A stretch of 64,000 bases of DNA from Lujinxingia litoralis (GTDB taxonomy: Bacteria; Myxococcota_A; Bradymonadia; Bradymonadales; Bradymonadaceae), in the NCBI RefSeq assembly GCF_003260125.1, contig NZ_QHKO01000007.1, positions 175,833 through 239,832 on the forward strand. Reading direction: 5' to 3'. The stretch's first letter is position 1. Every line of letters begins with the position of its first letter. Shown in pieces: positions 52,521 through 60,866 of the stretch. Position numbers and translations under genes: made by a program. Below the pieces are notes generated by a model that was not told where the DNA came from, did not search any database, and saw only the letters and a list, made by a program, of their open reading frames with translations.

Positions 52521-54845
52521 TTATTCGCCGGCGGCCACCGGCGCCGTGGCTTCGCCAGGCGCCTTCTCCCAGAGCGTGCGCAGGCGCTGGTGGTGCAGCT
52601 GCAGCATCACCTTCTCCGGGGTCATCGGCGCGTTAAAGGCCAGCTCGGCGTCGGGGGCGGCCGCGCGTAGCGCGGCGCGCAACGCAAAGAAGGTGCCGAT
52701 GCCGTACATCAAGGGCGGCTCGCCAACGGCCTTCGAGCCAAAGGGGCCCACCGGGTTGTCGGCGTCTTCGAGCATGCGCACCTCAATGTCTTCGGGCAGA
52801 GCGTCCCCGTCGGGAACCTTGTAGGTGGAGAGGGCAAACGAGCTGAGGCGGCCATCTTCGGCGAAGGCGAGCTCTTCGAGCGTCATCCAGCCGATGCCCT
52901 GGGCCAGTCCGCCCTCGATCTGGCCGAGGTCGACGTTCGCGTTGATGGTGCGCCCCAGGTCGTGAACCAGGCGCACCCGGTCCACGGTGTAGGTGCCGCG
53001 CAACAGGTCGATGGTCACCTCGGTCCAGGCCGTCCCGAAGACGTGGTAGGCAAAGGGCCGGCCCGTCTCGCGCTGCTTATCGAACCAGACGTTGGGCGTG
53101 GCAAAGAAGGCGTGCGCCGAGAGCGCCACGCGCGAGAGGTAGGCCTGGCTGACCACCTTCTCCCAGGTCCACTCGGTGAGCTCACCGCGGTAGTAGACCC
53201 GCTCGTCTTCAAAGGTGATGTTCTCGGCATCCTGCACGCCGAGCTCGCGGGCCAGCAGCTCGCGAAAACGCCCCAGGAGCTCGTCGGCCGCCAGGATCGT
53301 GGCGCTGCCGTTGAGGTCGGTGGTGGCGCTGGCCGCGCTGGGCGACATGTTGGCGATGCGCGTGGTGTTGGTCGTCTCCACCTTGATGCGATGCGGGCTG
53401 ATATGCAGGGCGCGCGCCGCAATGCCCACGAGCTTGGAGCTCAAGCCCTGGCCCATCTCCACGCCCCCGGTCGAGAGGCTGACGCTGCCGTCGGTGTACA
53501 CGTGCATCAGCGCGGAGGCCTGGTTGAGGAAGGTCGCCGTAAACGAGATGCCAAAGCAGATCGGCATCGCCGCCAGGCCTTTTTTGGTGGCGGTGTTTTT
53601 GGCGTTGTAGGCGTCGATGTCCTTCTGCCAGGCGGCGACCTCGAAGCCTTCTTCAGCCTCCTCCCAGGTGCGCACAGCGCGGGCGCGCTCGGCCTGCTGG
53701 CCGTAGGGGAAGCTCTCACCTTCTTGAATGAGGTTTTTCTTCTGAATCTCGGCGCGGTCGATGCCCATTACCTCGGCGGCGTGCGCGATGGCGCTCTCGA
53801 TCACAAACATGCCCTGCGGCCCCCCGAACCCACGGAACGCCGTGTTCGGCGGCAGGTTCGTGCGGCAGCTCGCCGCATAAGCCCGCACGTTGGGGATGAA
53901 GTAGCTGTTGGTGGAGTGAAAGAGCGTGCGCTCGAGCACCGCCAGCGAGAGGTCGGTCTTGGCGCCGGAGTTCTGGAAGTGTTTGACCTCGAAGGCCTGG
54001 ATGTTGCCGTCCTTGCTCAGCCCGATTTTGTAGTCGGCGCTGTAGGGGTGGCGCTTGCCGGTCATGCGCAGGTCGTCGAGGCGGTGGAGCACCAGCTGGG
54101 TGGGGCGCCCGGTCTTGTGGGCGGCCAGCGCCGCCAGACAGGCCCAGGAGGTGGCCTGATCTTCTTTGCCGCCAAACCCGCCGCCCAGGCGAATCACGTC
54201 CACTTCCACGCGGTGGGTGGGGAGCCCCAGGATGCGCGCGCAGGCTTTTTGCACCGCGTAGGGGCTCTGCGTCGACGAGTACACCCGGAGGCGATCGCCC
54301 TCGGTGGGCACGGCGCGGGCGCGCTGCGTCTCCAGGTAGAGGTGCTCCTGACCGCCGACGTCGCTGCGCCCTTCGACCACGATGTCGCAGTCGGCAAAAG
54401 CCGCCGCGGTATCGCCCATCGCAAAGGTGCGCGGGGTCCCCAGGATGTGGCCGGCCTCATGCGCCACGCGCGGGCAGGTGATGACCTCAAGCGCCTCGAT
54501 GTCCGCCTCGATCAGCGTGAGCGCGTGGCGCGCGTCTTCGTCGCTTTCTGCGACGACCATCGCCATGGGATGGCCGTGATACTCGACCACGTCGGTGGCG
54601 AGCAGGGGCTCATCCGGAAGCACCGGGCCGATTTGATTCTCACCCGGCACGTCCTCGGCGGTGTAGATGGCCACGACCCCCGGGGCCTTTCGCGCTTTGT
54701 CCAGGTGCAGCGCTTTGACGCGGCCGTGGGCGACTGGCGAGCCGTAGATGGCGGCGTGAAGCATGCCGGCCGGCGGGGGGACGTCGTCGACGTAGAGAGA
54801 GGTGCCGCGGGTATGAAGCTCGGCGTCGATGTGCTTATTCGTCAT
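52521..54845 (-). CDS. xdhB: Xanthine dehydrogenase molybdopterin-binding subunit
   Basis: This 774-residue large subunit has the motifs of the xanthine-oxidase family: QEHLYLETQRARAVP, the GGGFGGKEDQ cofactor loop (near residue 222), TAFRGFGGPQGMFVIE, ETTNTTRIANMSPSAAS and, near the C-terminus, GSKAVGEPPLMYG with the catalytic Glu. It holds the molybdopterin and hydroxylates hypoxanthine and xanthine to urate. The bacterial two-subunit type is encoded with a fused iron-sulfur/FAD subunit, here the upstream xdhA. The gap to xdhA is 76 bp. Confidence 0.95.
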   Translation of the reverse strand: MTNKHIDAELHTRGTSLYVDDVPPPAGMLHAAIYGSPVAHGRVKALHLDKARKAPGVVAIYTAEDVPGENQIGPVLPDEPLLATDVVEYHGHPMAMVVAESDEDARHALTLIEADIEALEVITCPRVAHEAGHILGTPRTFAMGDTAAAFADCDIVVEGRSDVGGQEHLYLETQRARAVPTEGDRLRVYSSTQSPYAVQKACARILGLPTHRVEVDVIRLGGGFGGKEDQATSWACLAALAAHKTGRPTQLVLHRLDDLRMTGKRHPYSADYKIGLSKDGNIQAFEVKHFQNSGAKTDLSLAVLERTLFHSTNSYFIPNVRAYAASCRTNLPPNTAFRGFGGPQGMFVIESAIAHAAEVMGIDRAEIQKKNLIQEGESFPYGQQAERARAVRTWEEAEEGFEVAAWQKDIDAYNAKNTATKKGLAAMPICFGISFTATFLNQASALMHVYTDGSVSLSTGGVEMGQGLSSKLVGIAARALHISPHRIKVETTNTTRIANMSPSAASATTDLNGSATILAADELLGRFRELLARELGVQDAENITFEDERVYYRGELTEWTWEKVVSQAYLSRVALSAHAFFATPNVWFDKQRETGRPFAYHVFGTAWTEVTIDLLRGTYTVDRVRLVHDLGRTINANVDLGQIEGGLAQGIGWMTLEELAFAEDGRLSSFALSTYKVPDGDALPEDIEVRMLEDADNPVGPFGSKAVGEPPLMYGIGTFFALRAALRAAAPDAELAFNAPMTPEKVMLQLHHQRLRTLWEKAPGEATAPVAAGE

Positions 54846-54921
54846 GGTCTTCGGCTCCGGGAGCGCGTGTGTTGAGCTAAAAAGTCGCTTCGGGGGGGCG
54901 TGGCTGCTGGGGCGTTGGGGC

Positions 54922-56376
54922 TCAGCCGGCCAGCATCGCCTCCACGCTCACCCTGTCGCCGGCGAGTTTGACAAAGTGGGCGGTTAAAAGCTGGGTGGCG
55001 AGCAGGCGCTTGTAGTCGGCGCTGCCGCGCACGTCGGAGATCGGAGACATCTCGGTGTGGGCCACCTTCAGCGCCTCCCGCAGCAGCTCCGGGGTGAGGC
55101 TCTTGCCCACCAGAAACTCGCCGGTTTTCTCCAGCCACAGCGGGGTGGCGGCCACGCCGCCCACCGTGAGGCTGGCCTCTTCGATCACGCCCTCGTCGCT
55201 GATCCGCAGCTTCGCCCCGCTGTTGACCGTGGCGATGTCCAGGCAGCGCCGCTTGGAGACTTTTTCGAACAAGACCGCCGTGCCCTGCGGGGGGAGGGCC
55301 AGGTGCATCTCGGTCATGATTTCGCCGGGGCGCTTATCAAAGGTCTTGTAGCCCTTGTAGAAGCGCTTCAGCTCCACCTCGCGGGTCTGGTCGCCTTGGG
55401 TGAAGACCAGCGTGGTGTCGAGCGCGAGCATGATCGCGGTCATGTCGCCGATGGGCGAGGCGTTGATGATGTTGCCGGCGATGGTGGCGCGGTTGCGCAG
55501 CGGGAGCGAGGCGATCAGGCGCAGGTAGTCCTGAATCTCGGGGATGAAGGCCGCGACCCCGGGGTCGGCGCCGAACTCCTCAAAGGTGGTCAGCGCGCCG
55601 ATGTGCAGGCGATCGCCCACCTGGCGGATGCCCTTCATCTCGGGATGCCGGTTGAGGATTTTGACCTGGGAGCGCGGCAAGAGCTCGCCCTTTTGCACGT
55701 AGAGGTCGGTGCCGCCGGCCACAAAGAAATCCGCGTCGGCCTCGGCCCGGGGGACCTCCTCCATCTCGCCAATGGCGCTGAGGCGCCGGGGCATCTCGGC
55801 GAAGTAGGCCGGCAGCAGGCCGGCCTCCAGCAGCGCGCCCAGACGATCCTCGGCCTCCCAGATCGAGGCCCACTTGCCCCCGGGGCCGAAGTCGGCCACC
55901 AGATCGAGGCTCGCCCGGTTGATCGCCGCATAACCCGTGCACCGGCAGAGGTTGCCGCTGAACGCGCGCTGAAAGCCCTCCAGGGTCGGCGTCTCGCGCG
56001 CGGCCATCATGTACCAGCACATCGAGACGATGAACCCCGGGGTGCAGAACCCGCACTGCGCGCCCACCCGCTCGACCATGGCCTGCTGCACCGGGTTGAG
56101 CTTCCCGGGCAGGTTCAGCCCCTCGATCGACACCACATGCTTGCCGTGCATCTCACCAACCGGGGTCAGGCAGCTGGTCACCGGGAGGTAGCGCATCACC
56201 CCCTCGACCACCTCGCCAATGAGCACCGAGCAGGCCCCGCAGTCGCCCTCTTTGCAGCCCTCTTTGGTACCGGTGAGCAGGCGGTCTTTGCGCAGGTAGT
56301 CGAGCACCAGCATCCCGTCGGGGACGTCGGTGATGATGCGGCGGTCGTTGAGCCAGAACTCTACATGGGTGGTCAT
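54922..56376 (-). CDS. xdhA: Xanthine dehydrogenase small subunit (2Fe-2S and FAD)
   Basis: The protein has 484 residues. Residues 1-170 hold two 2Fe-2S clusters: CKEGDCGACSVLIGEV with a downstream Cys, and CGFCTPGFIVSM with LCRCTGYAAI. From about 195 the FAD domain begins, with LPLRNRATIAGNIINASPIGD (near 300) as the FAD-binding block. Electrons pass from molybdenum in XdhB through the iron-sulfur clusters to FAD and NAD. It is the first gene of xdhABC. No guanine deaminase, uricase or purine permease is adjacent. Confidence 0.95.
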   Translation of the reverse strand: MTTHVEFWLNDRRIITDVPDGMLVLDYLRKDRLLTGTKEGCKEGDCGACSVLIGEVVEGVMRYLPVTSCLTPVGEMHGKHVVSIEGLNLPGKLNPVQQAMVERVGAQCGFCTPGFIVSMCWYMMAARETPTLEGFQRAFSGNLCRCTGYAAINRASLDLVADFGPGGKWASIWEAEDRLGALLEAGLLPAYFAEMPRRLSAIGEMEEVPRAEADADFFVAGGTDLYVQKGELLPRSQVKILNRHPEMKGIRQVGDRLHIGALTTFEEFGADPGVAAFIPEIQDYLRLIASLPLRNRATIAGNIINASPIGDMTAIMLALDTTLVFTQGDQTREVELKRFYKGYKTFDKRPGEIMTEMHLALPPQGTAVLFEKVSKRRCLDIATVNSGAKLRISDEGVIEEASLTVGGVAATPLWLEKTGEFLVGKSLTPELLREALKVAHTEMSPISDVRGSADYKRLLATQLLTAHFVKLAGDRVSVEAMLAG

Positions 56377-56547
56377 GCGGGCCTCAGGGGTGGGCGATGG
56401 GCAAAAAGGGCCTGGAATGTTCGCGCGCCATTCGACCCAGCCCGGGCGATGGTGTCAAGGGGGGGATGCGCGTTTGAAGGGGCCGGGGAGGCCCGAAGGC
56501 AGCGCGTGCCGGGGCGGGGAAGGGGCACGGACCCGGAGGCGGGACAA

Positions 56548-56587
56548 AACTCCGATTGACAGTCGGAGTTCGGCTGCCTAACTCTGA
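56548..56587 (+). promoter_or_regulatory. Promoter with overlapping palindromic operator of the metal-efflux operon
   Basis: AACTCCGA (56548-56555) and TCGGAGTT (56563-56570) are perfect reverse complements with a 7-base spacer. A third, imperfect half-site AACTCTGA follows at 56580-56587. A consensus -35 box TTGACA sits at 56556-56561 inside the palindrome, and TAACTC 17 bases later is a weak -10. The arrangement, about 30 bases before the BlaI-family gene, fits autorepression by that regulator. Confidence 0.7.
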
Positions 56588-56614
56588 CGCTCACCTTCGA
56601 TGGAGTAGCGTTCT

Positions 56615-57016
56615 ATGTCTCATATCCTGCGATTTCCTGACCTGGCACTGGGTGAACTCGAGCAAGAGGTGCTGGAAACCCTGTGGCACGAGGGCCCCCT
56701 CAGCCCGGGCGGCGTGCACCGGCGAGTGGGCGTGGCGCGGGGGATCTCGGTCAACACCGTGTCGTCCGCGCTCAAGCGACTCCAGGATAAGGGCCTGCTG
56801 GAGCGCGAAAAGGTCAGCCACTCCTACGTGTACACCGCCGTGGTCACCCGGGCGGAGCTGCAGCGTCAACTCATCGGCGCGATCGCCTCGCGCTTTGCTG
56901 GCGAGGAGCGCTCCGGGCTTCTGGCGGCGTTTGTGGACGTGGCCGAGGCTGGCGGGGAGGAGACGCTTCGCAAGCTCGAGGCCATGATCGCCGCCCGCCT
57001 TACGGAGGGGGAATGA
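56615..57016 (+). CDS. BlaI/MecI/CopY-family transcriptional repressor
   Basis: This 133-residue winged-helix repressor begins FPDLALGELEQEVLETLWHEGPLS, the BlaI/CopY N-terminus. The recognition helix region is ISVNTVSSALKRLQDKGLLE. The C-terminal dimerisation half contains RQLIGAIASRFAGEE. TGGAGTA lies upstream of the ATG. BlaI proteins are released from DNA when cleaved by a membrane protease of the BlaR/M56 type. The next gene encodes one and overlaps by 4 bp. A palindromic operator lies at the promoter, and metal-efflux genes follow. Confidence 0.93.
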   Translation: MSHILRFPDLALGELEQEVLETLWHEGPLSPGGVHRRVGVARGISVNTVSSALKRLQDKGLLEREKVSHSYVYTAVVTRAELQRQLIGAIASRFAGEERSGLLAAFVDVAEAGGEETLRKLEAMIAARLTEGE

Positions 57017-57972
57017 GCGGATTGCTCGAGATCGTCACGTTTTCTGTGGCGCTCATCGGCCTCGTTGCATGGCTCGGCACGGTCTTTTTGGCGCCTTCGC
57101 GCCTGTCGTCGGGGATGCCGCCGGGGCCGCGCGCGCTTCTGGCACGGCTGTGGCTCTATGCCCCCTTCTGGATTCCGGCGCTCGTCCTGGTGGCGTCTCT
57201 GCTGCCGGGGACCCTGGGTGCCCTCCTGGGCTTCGGGGACCACTGCACGCTCCACGGCGGACACCACCATCACCTCTGCCTCTGGCACCCGCCCCACCTC
57301 TCGAACCATCCGCTGGCCTGGTCCATCTCCGCGGCGGTGCTGCTTCCGGTGGTGTGCCTGCTGGCGCGCGCGGCGTGGGCCCGCTGGCAGGAGAGGCGCC
57401 TGGCGGCGGCGCTCGTGCGCACGAGTCGTCCCTCCTCGCTGGGGCCGGACATCCGCCTGCTCGATCGGCAGGAGCCGATCGCGCTGACGGTGGGCGTGCT
57501 TCACCCGGTGATTCTGCTCAGCACGGGACTCCTCGCCTCGGTGTCGCCTCAGACGCTGGCCATCATCGTGCGCCATGAGCGCGCGCACGTGCGTCGCCGG
57601 GACACCACCCGGGCGCTTCTCGACGGGTTTGCGGCGGCGATACTTCCTCGCGCCCTCCGCGCCGATCTGCTGCGTGAACTGACCCTGGCCCGGGAACAGG
57701 CCTGCGATCGGGCCGCGGCACAAAAAGAGGGGCGCGTGCAGGTGGCGGCCGCGCTCACCGAGGTGGCCCGTCTCGGACTCCCGCAACCGGCCTTTGGCAT
57801 GTCTGCGGGGGCCTCGTCGCTCGAAGCCCGGGTGCTGCATCTGCTTAACCCGCCCTCCCTGTCTCGCTGGTGGCCCGCCTGGCCGATGACATGCGTCGTC
57901 GTGCTTGCCGCGCTGGGCGCCGGACCGATCCACAACCTGATTGAGCGCGTCGTAACGCTCCTGCTTCACTGA
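57013..57972 (+). CDS. M56 (BlaR1/MecR1-like) membrane protease with His-rich loop
   Basis: The protein has 319 residues. Two membrane helices (near 5-25 and 48-72) are followed by a His/Cys cluster (residues 76-99, containing DHCTLHGGHHHHLCLWH) and a third helix (about 100-122). A cytosolic zinc protease domain then has HERAHVRRRD (HExxH, near residue 193) and EQACDRAA (third ligand). A final helix lies near 285-305. In BlaR1 the loop after the second helix faces outward, so the His cluster should be periplasmic and could sense metal. The beta-lactam sensor domain of BlaR1 is absent. It overlaps the repressor gene by 4 bp. Confidence 0.85.
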   Translation: MSGLLEIVTFSVALIGLVAWLGTVFLAPSRLSSGMPPGPRALLARLWLYAPFWIPALVLVASLLPGTLGALLGFGDHCTLHGGHHHHLCLWHPPHLSNHPLAWSISAAVLLPVVCLLARAAWARWQERRLAAALVRTSRPSSLGPDIRLLDRQEPIALTVGVLHPVILLSTGLLASVSPQTLAIIVRHERAHVRRRDTTRALLDGFAAAILPRALRADLLRELTLAREQACDRAAAQKEGRVQVAAALTEVARLGLPQPAFGMSAGASSLEARVLHLLNPPSLSRWWPAWPMTCVVVLAALGAGPIHNLIERVVTLLLH

Positions 57973-57973
57973 G

Positions 57974-59245
57974 GTGAATGCCTTGCACGTCTTTCTTCGT
58001 ACACTTGTCTTTTTTAAAAGTCCGATGGTCCATCGGTCTTTTGCGTGGGTCATGGCGCTCCTCGGTGTGCTCGCGCTTCCCCAGAGCGCGAGCGCACAAA
58101 GCGAGGTGAGCGTCGACGAGGTCGTCCGCGCGGCGCTGGCGCGCCCCGACATCGAAGAGCGCTTCAGCGCTCGAATTGCCGGGGCCCGCGCCGAGGTCGA
58201 CGAGGAACTCGTCATCCCGATGCCCACCCTGGAGCTGGCTCACGAGCAGGTCTTTGGCAACGCCGACGTCCGCAACCTGGAGTTCTCGGCGCTGGTAGAG
58301 CAGAGCTTCGACCTCTCGGGATGGCGCGCGTCGTTGCGGGAGGCCTGGCCCCACCGAGAATCCGCGCTGCGGGCCGCCGCGCAGAGCTGGCGGCTGGAGG
58401 TCGCCACGACGGTGCGTGAGGCGTTCTTCCGCGTGCGGCACCACCAGGAGCGGATGGCCGTGATGGACGCCTGGATCGCGGGGCTGGAGCGGGGACTCAC
58501 AGGTGTGCAGGCGCGCGAGGCCCGCGGCGACGTCTCGGCCTACCAGACGCGCCGCATCCGGCGCGAAATCGAACTCGCCACAGCGCGCCGGGCAAGCGAA
58601 GCCGCGGTGCTGGCCGAGGCCTGGGCCAACCTGGAGCGGTGGACCACCTGGGAGACACGCCCCCGGCTGCGCGGCGACCTCCAACCCACCGCGGCGCCTT
58701 CGGCTGAGATCGGGGAGCTCCGGCGTCCGAAGCTTGAGCGGCTTCAGCACCAAAAGCGCGCGCTGCGCGCCGAACTCGACGCCTGGGGCTCCCCCTTCTT
58801 GAGAGGCTGGGCGCTGGGAGCCGGCTACCGCTACGTCGATGCGGGCTCCAGCGACGGACACGGCTTCCTCGTAACGCTGGCGCTACCGCTGGCCTTCTGG
58901 AACACCGACGCGCCTCGGCGAGAGCAATTGCGCGCCCAACACCTGGAGGCCAGCCGCGAGCTGGCCTTGCTCACCAGCCTTGCGACCCGCGAGCACGCGG
59001 CGGCGCAGGCGCGTCTGGAGGCTGCGCTTCGCTCGCTCGAAGCGATGTCCGACCCCGCCCACGATGGCGAGCTGACCCGCCTCGCGCAGGTGGCCTTCGA
59101 GGCCGGGGAGGCCACCCTCCCCGAGCTGCTCGATGCCTTTGAAAGTGATGCCGATCTTCAACTCGCTCGCCTCGATCTGCAGTGGGAAGCGCGTCGCGCT
59201 GCCATTGCGCTCGACCGTAGCCGTAGCCTCGGAGTGCCCCAATGA
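57974..59245 (+). CDS. TolC-family outer-membrane efflux protein (CzcC/CusC-like)
   Basis: The protein has 423 residues from the GTG at 57974; the ATG at 58025 would give a cleaner signal peptide ending SASAQ. The mature protein is made of long Ala/Arg/Glu-rich helices (LRAAAQSWRLEVATTVREAF, and LEAALRSLEAM near 350) around short beta segments, the TolC repeat plan. It would form the outer-membrane exit duct of the CBA pump. It follows the M56 gene by 1 bp and overlaps the adaptor gene by 4 bp (ATGA). Confidence 0.88.
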   Translation: MNALHVFLRTLVFFKSPMVHRSFAWVMALLGVLALPQSASAQSEVSVDEVVRAALARPDIEERFSARIAGARAEVDEELVIPMPTLELAHEQVFGNADVRNLEFSALVEQSFDLSGWRASLREAWPHRESALRAAAQSWRLEVATTVREAFFRVRHHQERMAVMDAWIAGLERGLTGVQAREARGDVSAYQTRRIRREIELATARRASEAAVLAEAWANLERWTTWETRPRLRGDLQPTAAPSAEIGELRRPKLERLQHQKRALRAELDAWGSPFLRGWALGAGYRYVDAGSSDGHGFLVTLALPLAFWNTDAPRREQLRAQHLEASRELALLTSLATREHAAAQARLEAALRSLEAMSDPAHDGELTRLAQVAFEAGEATLPELLDAFESDADLQLARLDLQWEARRAAIALDRSRSLGVPQ

Positions 59246-60855
59246 CTTCACGACCTTTCTTCTCGTTGCTCGGGGCGCTGCTGATGCTCGCCGGGTGTGC
59301 TGACAATCACGACCACGACCATCCTCATGATGAGCAGGGCGCTCATCCCCACGCGGCGGGAGCCGGCCATGGCGCGGGGCACGATGACCACGGCCACGAC
59401 CATGGCGACGCCTCCGAGGTCGTGACCCTCTGGGGAGAGCACACGCAGCTCTTCGTCGAGTTCCCCGCGCTCGTCGTGGGCGAAGCGAGTCCCTTTGCCG
59501 CTCACCTGACCCGGCTGAGCGACCACGCCGCCATGGGCTCGGGGACGGTCGTGGTCGAACTCAGCGGTGGCGACGCCCCGCTGGAGCGATTCACGGTGGA
59601 GCAGCCCTCGCAGGCCGGCATCTTCCGGCCCATCGTGAAGCCAGCCCACCCCGGGCGGCGGCGCGTCACGCTTGCGCTCACGTCTGAGGCGCTCCACGAG
59701 ACGCACGACCTTGGCGAGTTCGTGGTGTTCTCGTCGCGCAACGGCGCCAACCTGGCGGCCTCGGAGGAGCCCGCGGCTCAGGGGCAGATCTCCTACCTGC
59801 TCGAACAGCAGTGGCGCGTGCCCTTTGGCGTCGCCCGGGCGCGTGTCAGGCCCCTGCGTCCCAACCTTCCGGCCTTTGCCACCCTGGTGCAGCCCCCGGA
59901 CGCCGAGGCCGTGGTCAGCGCGCCGCGCGCAGGTCGCGTGCTGGCGCCCGGCGGTCGCTTCCCGCGGGTTGGCGAGTCGGTGGATCAGGGCGCGCTGCTC
60001 TTCCAGCTCACCACCGCGCCCGGGGAGGGCGGCGATCCGGCCACGCTGGATCTGGCGGTTGACCAGGCGCAGATCCGCGTCGACGCGGCCCGTCGCGAGG
60101 TGGAGCGCCTGGGGCCCCTGGTGTCCCAGGGCGTCGTCGCCCCGCGCCGCCTCGACCAGGCGCAGAGCGCGTTGGAGACGGCCGAGGCCGAGTTTAAGAG
60201 CGCCCGCCGGCGGCGAAACAGCCTGTCTCAAACCCAGCGCGTCGGCGGCAGAGGAGATGCCCTCGCCGTGCCCGCGCCCCTGGAAGGCGCGCTCGCCGAG
60301 CTCTTCGTATCGCCCGGGACCTGGGTCTCCGAGGGCATGCCCCTGGCCCGGGTCGTCGACCGGGAACGCCTGGTCCTGAGCGTCGGCGTGCCCGAGGCCT
60401 ACGTGGGACGCCTCCGCGAGGTCTCCGGGGCCTGGTTCCAGCTGGACAACGTGCCCGACGTCATCGAGGTGCCGCGCTCGGCCCTGATCGCCATCGGCAC
60501 CGAACTCGACGAGGAGAGCCGCACCTTACCCGTGCGCTTTCGCATCGATAACGGGAGCCGCGAGCTCTTCGCGGGCATGAAGACCCGGGCGCACCTGATC
60601 GTCGAGGAGCCCCGGGAGGCCATCGCCGTGCCCCTGACCGCGGTCGTGGACGACTCGGGCACCGACGTCGTCTTCGTGCAGACCGGGGGAGAAACCTTTG
60701 AGCGTCGGGCCGTGCGCCTGGGGATCCGGGACGGCAACGACGTGGAAATCGTCGAGGGGGTGCACCCCGGGGAGTGGGTCGTCGCCGTGGGAGCCTACGC
60801 GGTGAAACTCGCGTCAACGTCTACCGAGTCGATCGGCCACGGCCACGCACATTAA
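59242..60855 (+). CDS. RND efflux periplasmic adaptor (CzcB-like), His-rich lipoprotein
   Basis: The protein has 537 residues. The lipobox is LMLAGCAD (Cys near 19). It is followed at once by a His/Asp cluster (HDHDHPHDEQGAHPH, GHDDHGHDHGD, residues 22-53) that should bind divalent metal. A beta-rich segment (about 60-180) precedes the adaptor proper: lipoyl/barrel-sandwich halves around FATLVQPPDAEAVVSAPRAG and DALAVPAPLEGALAELFVS, a coiled coil at LDLAVDQAQIRVDAARREVE, and a C-terminal barrel (VPLTAVVDDSG). It joins the inner-membrane pump to the TolC-type duct. Confidence 0.9.
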   Translation: MTSRPFFSLLGALLMLAGCADNHDHDHPHDEQGAHPHAAGAGHGAGHDDHGHDHGDASEVVTLWGEHTQLFVEFPALVVGEASPFAAHLTRLSDHAAMGSGTVVVELSGGDAPLERFTVEQPSQAGIFRPIVKPAHPGRRRVTLALTSEALHETHDLGEFVVFSSRNGANLAASEEPAAQGQISYLLEQQWRVPFGVARARVRPLRPNLPAFATLVQPPDAEAVVSAPRAGRVLAPGGRFPRVGESVDQGALLFQLTTAPGEGGDPATLDLAVDQAQIRVDAARREVERLGPLVSQGVVAPRRLDQAQSALETAEAEFKSARRRRNSLSQTQRVGGRGDALAVPAPLEGALAELFVSPGTWVSEGMPLARVVDRERLVLSVGVPEAYVGRLREVSGAWFQLDNVPDVIEVPRSALIAIGTELDEESRTLPVRFRIDNGSRELFAGMKTRAHLIVEEPREAIAVPLTAVVDDSGTDVVFVQTGGETFERRAVRLGIRDGNDVEIVEGVHPGEWVVAVGAYAVKLASTSTESIGHGHAH

Positions 60856-60866
60856 GGAGGAGCACC

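Noticed and set aside
52962..56559. Long plus-strand frames opposite xdhA and xdhB
   Set aside because: Composition-driven antisense frames; the minus strand holds the complete xanthine dehydrogenase subunits.
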